From the NCBI GenBank assembly GCA_947629355.1, contig CANRDJ010000012.1:1-36151 (forward strand): DNA of 36,151 nucleotides, given 5' to 3'. Of the stretch, positions 28,256 to 36,151 are shown piece by piece; the first letter of the stretch is position 1, and every line of letters starts with the position of its first letter. The stretch comes from an uncultured Clostridia bacterium. Lineage in GTDB: Bacteria > Bacillota > Clostridia > TANB77 > CAG-508. A model generated the notes under the pieces. It made no database searches. It had not been told where the DNA came from and saw nothing but the letters and a program-made list of their open reading frames with translations. A program made the translations under genes and the position numbers.

Positions 28256-31048
28256 TTATTGCTTTCTAATTTTTTCTCTTTTTTTGTTATATATACATAG
28301 TCCCGTAAAAATAGCAATTGCAATGATAGATACTATTAATCCTTTTTTTAAATATGGTGTACTATATTTCATGTAAATTTCATGTTCTCCTGCATCAATT
28401 TCTATACCCAAAAAATATTTGTTAGATGTAAAAGTATCTACTTCTTCTCCATCAACATAAACCTTCCAGCCATCGCTATACATTGTTTGGAATTGTAATA
28501 TTCCATCAATTTCAGCATTTACTCTTCCTTTTAAATATCCATTATCCCATTCTGTTGCTTCAAAATTAGATCTCCTTAAATTCTCGATATCCTCTTTATA
28601 ATTATCCATAGACACTGCATAGACTTTGATATCATCTAAAGTGTAATTTCCTTGTTTTGATAAAGTAATTTTTATTTTCCCAGACGTTTTATCATAATAT
28701 CCTAAATTAAACATAAAATTAGTATTGTTTACATAGTAAGCATCTGTGTAAAGATCATACATTGAATACGACTTTAAGATTTTATTAAAGTCAACTTTTA
28801 TTGTATAGGCTGTATTGAGTTCATAATATTTATATTTTTCTTTTACATTTGCAATTTCTAATGGAGTTGAATTTTTATTAATTTCTAAATCAATCATTTC
28901 CTTTTTAGAAAATGGATAATAATTCAAATTTTCTATTGAAACATATAACTCACTATTTTTTAAATTATCTATTTCTATTTCAAAATTATTCTTTTTAGTG
29001 CTTTTTACAACAATATTATTTGAATCTTTAATAATATTGTTATCATCTATTATTTTATAATCAATTTCTTTAATATTATTTGAATAATCATAATTAGAAT
29101 GCATAAGATTCTTTGTATTTGTATCATTTCCTAACACCGTGGTTTTTAATAAGCTACTTTCTTTTTCTAATGGTGATAAGTTATTGTATTCTTCTTCTGT
29201 AATATAATTATTGTATAAAATACCAAAAGGTAAATAATAATTGTTTATATAAATTTTTGATTTTCCTTTATATTCATTTTCCATTGTATATCCATAAGGA
29301 ACAATTCCATTGTCGTAGTTTATTAAATATTTTACTCCTAGAAAAGTAGTTATTCTTGTACGATAGTCATATTCTCCTGAACCTCTAACTAAATGATATT
29401 GGCTATTTCTTAACTCTGAATTAAGTTCACTATAGTTATTAGGAATTATAGAATAATAATATCCAATTGATTGAAAATGATCAAGAATTGATATATTCAT
29501 AAAATCATATGGATATCTACTAACCTTATAAAAACTTGAATCTTCCTTTTTAATATAATTTAAAGCCGTTCCAAAATCTGGTAAACTACTATTTGCTGTC
29601 TCTGTCAATTCACTTAATGAAAAAGCATCCGTAGATTCTTTAACATAGCTATGCCCTTTTATACCATATATATATTTAATTGAAGTAGCAATACCTATGC
29701 AAAATAGTAAAATTAATACTATATTATACAAATTAAATTTTTTCGAAATATTTTTTATATTATCTCTATATCTTAATACTAATACCCAAATTAATAACAT
29801 TGCCATTTGAATCTGGAAATATGCATTTAATTTATTGCTAAAAATAGCATTAAGTATTAAAAACGCTATAACACTTGCGATAATAATTAGATAATCTTTT
29901 TTATCTAATCTGTATTTATCATTAAAAAACATTGTAGTTACAAAAGCAAATATAAAAGCATAAACAAATGACCATCTATTATTTTGAAAATTAAATCCTA
30001 CAAAAATTGAGCTTATTTTAGCAAATAAAATTGGTAATATTAATACCATTAACAATAAAAACAATGGATAATTATCTTTTCTCTTTCTGAAAACAAATAC
30101 TGACAGTGTTACATATATTAGTGACTGAGTACCTATAACAAACCAAAAACCTGTATTTTTTAAATTTAATAAACAATTTACAAGATTTTTATAATAACTT
30201 AAAGGATAATTACTAACAATATTTCCGCCTGTTCTTTGTGAAGTTATATAAGACACTCCTGTAGGTAATAAAATTACTGCTGAAATCATAATACCAATTA
30301 AACTATATAATATAGTTTTCAATAAAACGTTTATTATTTTTTTAATTCCGTCTTTTTTATAAGTATAAATTGCTAAAATTATTCCATATATACCAATTAT
30401 TAATGACAACATATAGGCAAAATAAAAACTAACTATAAATGTTATTGCAATTATTATTGTATAATATATAAATTTATTCTCTTTAATAATTTTTTCTATT
30501 CCTATCATTAAAAGTGGTAAAAGGATTACTGCATCAATAAAGTATGGATGGCGTATGGCAGCATATAACATATATGAAGAAAAAGTATACATTAATGTTC
30601 CTATTAAAGAAGATGTATTATCCATTTTTCTATATTTTGTATAGCATAAAAATGCGATTCCAACAAAATACATTCTAAGTACAACTAATATATTGTATAA
30701 AATACCAACATCCTTTGTTCGGACTATAATTGATAGATATGAAAAAAAATCGCCTGTTATAAAATAAGCAAAATTACTAAATATATCAAACCCATTACCA
30801 GTATACCAAATAAATGTTGATAATTTACCTGTTCTAATAAAATTAATCAATAGCTCTCTCAGATAAGTAAGGTTAACTATGTGTGCTCGAAATCCATCAC
30901 CATCTCTAACAAACCATTTTTTATAATATGCAAAAATACATATCATAACAAACATTAGTATAGCAAAAATCAAAGAGTAACTCATTATGCTCTTAAAGAA
31001 ATCATTTTCCTTTATTTGTGCTATTTTATTTTTAATTTTTTTCATCAT
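28256..31048 (-). CDS. YfhO family membrane protein
   Basis: Many TMs; DGDGFRAH, FQTMYSDGWKVYVDGEEV and C-terminal AGEHEIYMKYSTPYLKKG. Confidence 0.88.
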   Translation of the reverse strand: MMKKIKNKIAQIKENDFFKSIMSYSLIFAILMFVMICIFAYYKKWFVRDGDGFRAHIVNLTYLRELLINFIRTGKLSTFIWYTGNGFDIFSNFAYFITGDFFSYLSIIVRTKDVGILYNILVVLRMYFVGIAFLCYTKYRKMDNTSSLIGTLMYTFSSYMLYAAIRHPYFIDAVILLPLLMIGIEKIIKENKFIYYTIIIAITFIVSFYFAYMLSLIIGIYGIILAIYTYKKDGIKKIINVLLKTILYSLIGIMISAVILLPTGVSYITSQRTGGNIVSNYPLSYYKNLVNCLLNLKNTGFWFVIGTQSLIYVTLSVFVFRKRKDNYPLFLLLMVLILPILFAKISSIFVGFNFQNNRWSFVYAFIFAFVTTMFFNDKYRLDKKDYLIIIASVIAFLILNAIFSNKLNAYFQIQMAMLLIWVLVLRYRDNIKNISKKFNLYNIVLILLFCIGIATSIKYIYGIKGHSYVKESTDAFSLSELTETANSSLPDFGTALNYIKKEDSSFYKVSRYPYDFMNISILDHFQSIGYYYSIIPNNYSELNSELRNSQYHLVRGSGEYDYRTRITTFLGVKYLINYDNGIVPYGYTMENEYKGKSKIYINNYYLPFGILYNNYITEEEYNNLSPLEKESSLLKTTVLGNDTNTKNLMHSNYDYSNNIKEIDYKIIDDNNIIKDSNNIVVKSTKKNNFEIEIDNLKNSELYVSIENLNYYPFSKKEMIDLEINKNSTPLEIANVKEKYKYYELNTAYTIKVDFNKILKSYSMYDLYTDAYYVNNTNFMFNLGYYDKTSGKIKITLSKQGNYTLDDIKVYAVSMDNYKEDIENLRRSNFEATEWDNGYLKGRVNAEIDGILQFQTMYSDGWKVYVDGEEVDTFTSNKYFLGIEIDAGEHEIYMKYSTPYLKKGLIVSIIAIAIFTGLCIYNKKREKIRKQ

Positions 31049-32015
31049 TAATCTCCTTGTTTTGTTTTAATAGTTCTTCTTCTATAATATATCTTGGTCT
31101 CTTTTTTACTTCATAATTAATTTTTCCGATGTATTCACCTATAATACCTAATGCTAATAATTGAATTCCTGATACTAAAAAGATAGTTGTAATTATAAAA
31201 CATAAATCAGATATATTATTATTAATTTGTTGTAATATCACATTACATATTAATACAATAAAGCTAATTAAAAACATCAAAAATCCCAATGCGGAAATCA
31301 ATCTAAGCGGTACAATGCTGAAAGATATTATACCTTCCATTGCAAAATTAATCATTTTCTTTAATGAAAACTTTGTTTTGCCAGCAACTCTTTCTCCTCT
31401 ATCATAATATGCTATAGAAGTTTTATATCCTATTTGAGGAATAATTCCTCTTAAAAATAAATTATTTTCCTTAAATTGCTCTAATCCTTCTAATGCTTTT
31501 TTACTCATTAATCGGCATTCAGAATGATTTGGAACCATTTCTATTCCTATAAAATTCATAAATTTATAAAAAAATCCTGCAGTTATTTTTTTGAAGAAAG
31601 TATCCTTTTTTCTAGAACTTCTAACTCCATATACAATTTCCGCACCATTTTTATATTCTTCTAACATTTTATCAATAACGTTAATATCATCTTGTAAATC
31701 TGCTTCTACACTAATTGTTACATCTGCATATTCTTTTGCAACCATAGATCCAGCATATAAAGCATTTTGGGTTCCTCTATTTCTAGATAATTTTATACCA
31801 CAAAATAAATTATTTTCATTATGAATTTTTGTTATTAAATCCCAAGTATTATCTTTAGATCCATCATTAACATATAATACTTTGCTTTTTTCAGAAATAA
31901 CATTATTTTTTATTAAAGTTTGCATTTTTTCATTTAATGCTTTGGTTGTAATTTCTAAAACTTCTCCCTCGTTATAACATGGTACTACAAGGTATAATAT
32001 AAAATTTTCTCTCAT
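31032..32015 (-). CDS. GT2 family glycosyltransferase (DPM1-like)
   Basis: LVVPCYNEGEVLEITT, YVNDGSKDNTW, EADLQDD, C-terminal TMs. Confidence 0.9.
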   Translation of the reverse strand: MRENFILYLVVPCYNEGEVLEITTKALNEKMQTLIKNNVISEKSKVLYVNDGSKDNTWDLITKIHNENNLFCGIKLSRNRGTQNALYAGSMVAKEYADVTISVEADLQDDINVIDKMLEEYKNGAEIVYGVRSSRKKDTFFKKITAGFFYKFMNFIGIEMVPNHSECRLMSKKALEGLEQFKENNLFLRGIIPQIGYKTSIAYYDRGERVAGKTKFSLKKMINFAMEGIISFSIVPLRLISALGFLMFLISFIVLICNVILQQINNNISDLCFIITTIFLVSGIQLLALGIIGEYIGKINYEVKKRPRYIIEEELLKQNKEINDEKN

Positions 32016-32071
32016 TAAGTACTCTCCATTCTATTTAAATTTATCTTTTTACTTCAAATTGTTTTTATATC

Positions 32072-33001
32072 TTATTTTATTTTTTCAATAGATTCAACTA
32101 AAAATTCTGAATTTTTAAATATTAAATTTAAAGTAATTGAAAGATATTTAATAATTATTGTAAGAATCAAGAAGATTCCAAAAAATCCTGAAGCTAAAAA
32201 TAACATCGTAGGAGTCCATCCTTCTACAGGATTATTTGTGAAAAAGATAACTACTGTATATAAGCCAACTAATATAATAAATACTAACATAATTATTGAA
32301 AATATTAATGTTATCTTATAACTTATATCTGTAAACAAAATTAAAGAATTTATAGCTGTTTTACTTCTTTCTTTTCTTGTTTTTTTATCTATCTTTTCTG
32401 TTTTATTAGTAGTAGGATTATATTTTATATATCCTATTGATAATCCACTATTTGCTTGAATTGCCTTACGATATGGAACAGATTTATTTATTGAATAAAT
32501 TCTATTTATTGCCCTACGAGATATTATTTGAAACCTTTCTGTATCTAATTCATATGCAAAATTTGAATTTTTATTAAAAACTTTATAAAATAATGATGAT
32601 GATTTTCTTTTCTTTCCATTAGGTATTGCATTAACAATATCATAACCTTGTAATGATTTTTCATAAATTTGGATAATAACATCTAAATCATAATCTATTA
32701 ATGCGTTATCAAATTGATATACAAAATCACCTATTGATAAATCTATTCCAGCATTCATTGCTATTTCTTTCCCTTGATAGAAGCTCATATTAATTATAGA
32801 AATGCTTGCATCACTTAATTTTTCAACACTTTTTTTGATTTTTTCTACAGTACTATCTGTAGAAGCATCATTTACAAAAATAATTTCATATTTTAAAAAT
32901 TTGCTATTAAGTGTAGTTGATAATTGTTTTACAAAATTTTCTATATTACCTTCATTGTTATGTACATATACTACAGCAGATATAAAATTTTTTTCTTTCA
33001 T
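32072..33001 (-). CDS. GT2 family glycosyltransferase
   Basis: SAVVYVHNNEGNIENFVKQL, FVNDASTDSTVEKI, C-terminal TMs. Confidence 0.85.
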   Translation of the reverse strand: MKEKNFISAVVYVHNNEGNIENFVKQLSTTLNSKFLKYEIIFVNDASTDSTVEKIKKSVEKLSDASISIINMSFYQGKEIAMNAGIDLSIGDFVYQFDNALIDYDLDVIIQIYEKSLQGYDIVNAIPNGKKRKSSSLFYKVFNKNSNFAYELDTERFQIISRRAINRIYSINKSVPYRKAIQANSGLSIGYIKYNPTTNKTEKIDKKTRKERSKTAINSLILFTDISYKITLIFSIIMLVFIILVGLYTVVIFFTNNPVEGWTPTMLFLASGFFGIFLILTIIIKYLSITLNLIFKNSEFLVESIEKIK

Positions 33002-34155
33002 TTTAACACCTCATCTAAATCATATACTGTATTTATTTTTCCAGATAAAACACTTATAAAAGTAGGATTAGTAGTAAATTGTTTTATAACCGTTGGTCTA
33101 GAATCATCAATTTCTGATGCTAGCAAAATTGGTTTCATTGAATATAAGGATTTAACATATTCAAATCCAAACTCTTCTTTTAAATATTTTTTTGCTAATT
33201 TTGACATGTATGTCCATGCACTTTCTGGCTTAGCTGGGCATTCGTTACAATTACCTAAATTATATGGTGTACAATATCCACTTTTTAATTTGTTTGCTTT
33301 ATCCTGGCATGGAAAAGTTGGTAAACTTTCATATGATGTCATATGTGGTGTAAATGTAACCGAAGTCAATGAGTGATATCCAGTCTTACCAAATGGCATA
33401 ATTGAAAAGAAAGGTCCATCCATAACAGTAATTCCAACATTTTTAAATTCCTCTGAAACATTGCATAAAATAATTTCACATAACTCATATTTAATTTTAA
33501 ATTGTTCTAGATTTAACATTTCTAATATTTGATTTACACTACCATAAGTTGCATTTAAAACAAATTTACTAACATATTTTTTGTCGTCACAAATTACTTG
33601 ATATACTTTGTCCTTTTCTTCAATTTTTTTAATATTAATATTAAATTCCAAAGTTATATTTTTATATTTCTTTATTTCACTTAAAAAATAATCTCTTAAT
33701 ATATGAGCATCATAAGTATATTCTCTAGTTAAAAAACAACCATCACACATTCCTTCATTAAAATATTTAGTTGGAGATAGTTCATTACATTTAATTTTCG
33801 CATTTTTACAGAATTTTTTAAATTGTTTAGCATCTGTCCATGAAAAATTAGAACTAGTTGCATATATTTGATCAAAATCTGACAGTATTGAAAAATCAAA
33901 ATCTTTATTGAATCTTTCAAAATAATTTGCTGATTTTATTGCAGTTGAATATGAACGTGGATAGTGATATCCCATATGTACTCTTGCTTGATTAATATAC
34001 GTTGCTCTTTTAAATGCAGCATCTTCTTTTTCTAAAACAATAACATTTTCACCTTTTTTACCACAGTATAGAGCTGCATACAAACCATAAATTCCTGCTC
34101 CTATAATTATTTTATCGTAATTTTTTACATCATTATTTCCCATAAATACTCCCAT
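32998..34155 (-). CDS. FAD-dependent oxidoreductase (DAO family)
   Basis: DKIIIGAGIYGLYAALYCGKKGENVIVLEKE. Confidence 0.88.
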   Translation of the reverse strand: MGVFMGNNDVKNYDKIIIGAGIYGLYAALYCGKKGENVIVLEKEDAAFKRATYINQARVHMGYHYPRSYSTAIKSANYFERFNKDFDFSILSDFDQIYATSSNFSWTDAKQFKKFCKNAKIKCNELSPTKYFNEGMCDGCFLTREYTYDAHILRDYFLSEIKKYKNITLEFNINIKKIEEKDKVYQVICDDKKYVSKFVLNATYGSVNQILEMLNLEQFKIKYELCEIILCNVSEEFKNVGITVMDGPFFSIMPFGKTGYHSLTSVTFTPHMTSYESLPTFPCQDKANKLKSGYCTPYNLGNCNECPAKPESAWTYMSKLAKKYLKEEFGFEYVKSLYSMKPILLASEIDDSRPTVIKQFTTNPTFISVLSGKINTVYDLDEVLK

Positions 34156-35875
34156 ATATTTTTTCTACATAATCTATAACATCTTTTGTACTTTCAATAT
34201 CACTTTGTTTCATTTCAATAGAAATTATATTATTATAATTATTGTTTTTTAATATTTGAAATAACTCCTTATGTATTTCTCTCTTTTTAATAATTTCCAA
34301 ATTGGGCTCACTAATGTGAACGTGATTAATATATTTTATATTATTATTAATCACACTTAGGCTTTCTTTATTTTCTATTATTGTTCCTAAATCACAATTT
34401 ATTTTTATATTACTAGAATTAACTTCTTTAACAAATTTTATTGCATCTATAGTATTATTCAAGAAATTAGTTCCATAAATTGTTGGATTTGGTTCGACTG
34501 CAACAATTACACCTTTTGTTTCTGCATATTTACCTAATTCTCTAAAAAACTGTATTGCTTCATCATAATTTTTATCATAATTATTCATATTTCTGTTCTT
34601 TGGATTTCCAAACACAATATTAGAACAATTTATAGCTGAAGCAAAATCTATAGCCCTTTTTGTATATTCTAATAATTCAGCTCTACTGTTTTCACTCTCA
34701 AAAATATTTTTATTTTTTCCATACCATATAGACTGCATTGAACTAATTTTAATATTATATTTTTCTTCTATTTTTTCTTTTATATTTTTTGCTTCATCTA
34801 TATGATCATATGGATTGTTACCTACTAACTTAGTTGGAGCTATTTCTAAATGCTTAATTCCTCTATCTTTTAAGAATTCATACATTTCATCATTGTATTT
34901 TTCTTCCCATGCTATATTTGAAATGCATAACCCATTTTCTTCCAACGTGTTTTCTAAAACAAAATTTTTTATATCTTCTAAAATAAACTCTTTGTTTAAA
35001 ATATATCCATTTTTACCATCATATATTTTATAGTGTTTAGTTTTAAAATTATAATTTGGTACTGTTGAATCTAATACATTTGTAAATTCTTCATTATAAA
35101 TATACTTATATAACTCATTTATTGTTATCGGTTCCGTAGCTAAATTTAAAATTTTTATATTATTTTTTAAAGCTATTTCTATATGTTTCCATAAGAATTT
35201 TAAATTGTAAAATTGAAATGTACCTCGACTATCAGTAAAATTCAATGCTGAAAATCCTAAGTCTTTAAACATCTCTTTTAACTGTTTTTTATTCGATTCG
35301 TCTAAGTCTTTGCATTTGTAAAATCCATTATTTTGATTTGTATAATAACCTTCTAATTTAGGATTTAATAAATTTAATTCTTTAAATTTTTCTTCTTTTA
35401 ATAAACTTGGTATAAAATGAATTAAGTCATATATAAAATTCTTTTTCAAATTTTTGCCATATAGTGCTGGCAAACGCACAATTAAATAATCTTCAAAATT
35501 GCTTTGAACCCAATTTTCTAAATATCTTCTGTTTCTTCCATAAGCTTCATGGTTTTCAGGAATATTCGAATCCTCATCAACATTCACAGGACTACTGTAA
35601 ACATCAATTGTAGATATTAAAATTATTTTTTTAGGTTCAATTTTTATAATATTTTCTATTGCTCCTTTTATCACTTCGAGATCTGCATCAGGATTATTGT
35701 TTGCTATAAATTTTTGTGCAGGCACTCCAGAATAAACTAATATATTTGGTTTTTGATTAAAAGATTCTTGCACGTTTTTTGAATCAAATCCTTTGTCAAA
35801 ATTAAACTGCTCAAATAAATTTGATCCAACAAATCCTGTATAACCTACTAAAAAATTTTTTTCTAATTTACACAT
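34133..35875 (-). CDS. Fusion of NAD-dependent epimerase-like domain and AP-endonuclease-2-type sugar isomerase/epimerase
   Basis: N-part NFLVGYTGFVGSNLFEQF...LISTIDVYSSPV...YGRNRRYLE; C-part LKDRGIKHLEIAPTKL...IVAVEPNP...INCDLGT...HVHISEP. Confidence 0.8.
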   Translation of the reverse strand: MCKLEKNFLVGYTGFVGSNLFEQFNFDKGFDSKNVQESFNQKPNILVYSGVPAQKFIANNNPDADLEVIKGAIENIIKIEPKKIILISTIDVYSSPVNVDEDSNIPENHEAYGRNRRYLENWVQSNFEDYLIVRLPALYGKNLKKNFIYDLIHFIPSLLKEEKFKELNLLNPKLEGYYTNQNNGFYKCKDLDESNKKQLKEMFKDLGFSALNFTDSRGTFQFYNLKFLWKHIEIALKNNIKILNLATEPITINELYKYIYNEEFTNVLDSTVPNYNFKTKHYKIYDGKNGYILNKEFILEDIKNFVLENTLEENGLCISNIAWEEKYNDEMYEFLKDRGIKHLEIAPTKLVGNNPYDHIDEAKNIKEKIEEKYNIKISSMQSIWYGKNKNIFESENSRAELLEYTKRAIDFASAINCSNIVFGNPKNRNMNNYDKNYDEAIQFFRELGKYAETKGVIVAVEPNPTIYGTNFLNNTIDAIKFVKEVNSSNIKINCDLGTIIENKESLSVINNNIKYINHVHISEPNLEIIKKREIHKELFQILKNNNYNNIISIEMKQSDIESTKDVIDYVEKIYGSIYGK

Positions 35876-36021
35876 ATGCTCACCATTACTTGTATTTTTT
35901 ATTTAATATAATCAATATTACATAAATATTTATATAATATATCTATGTTATTGTCAACAATATTGTCAAAAAAAGTATAATTATCAATGTTATACTTTAA
36001 ATAAGTGTTTGGTTTTCAAAA

Positions 36022-36056
36022 AAAATATAGGCACTTAATAAATGCCTATATTTTTA
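36022..36056. terminator. Hairpin terminator
   Basis: AAATATAGGCActtaataaaTGCCTATATTTTT. Confidence 0.7.
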
Positions 36057-36072
36057 TTATTTGTGTAACGAA

Positions 36073-36096
36073 AACCCCCTGTTTTACAGGGGGTTC
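36073..36096. terminator. Hairpin terminator-like
   Basis: AACCCCCTGTTTTACAGGGGGTT. Confidence 0.65.
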
Positions 36097-36151
36097 TAAA
36101 AGCTTCTAGCTATGAGTAAAAAAATTCCTCCTTTTTGATATAATAATTATG

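Overview
AT-rich, Firmicutes/Clostridia-like chromosomal segment. The left half (~1-18.9 kb) is core genes: GH25-LysM lysozyme, MscS channel, PflX-like radical SAM protein, Fe/Mn SOD, VTT membrane protein, TrmL, sigE, spoIIGA, ftsZ, ftsA, prfA, a YhaN/SbcC-like ATPase with its SbcD-like nuclease, a YqeK-like HD protein, ddl, murF and a DinD-like protein. The right half (~19-36 kb) is a surface-glycan cluster: acyltransferase, GT2s, LicD, cytidylyltransferase, GatZ/KbaZ-like protein, epimerases and YfhO. Main discovery: eight core genes (radical SAM, SOD, sigE, spoIIGA, ftsZ, yhaN-like, murF, dinD-like) are each interrupted by exactly one +1 frameshift, and in every case the break lies at an in-frame CGG codon. 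Skipping the C and reading the next codon as GGA/GGT (Gly) restores the conserved protein, including the MurF P-loop GKT, SOD GWG, the FtsZ core, the sigma-E HTH and the ABC signature/Walker B. By manual scan of all intact CDSs I found no in-frame CGG read as Arg, while about 40 CGG trinucleotides occur harmlessly out of frame and CGA, CGC and CGT are used as Arg. The most economical reading is that CGG has lost its Arg meaning in this organism and instead acts as a general +1 frameshift signal (CGGN -> Gly). Secondary observations: a dispersed 63-bp hairpin repeat (one tandem triplication), a perfect 49-bp palindrome, and an unusual CDP-sugar/LicD-type glycan cluster.
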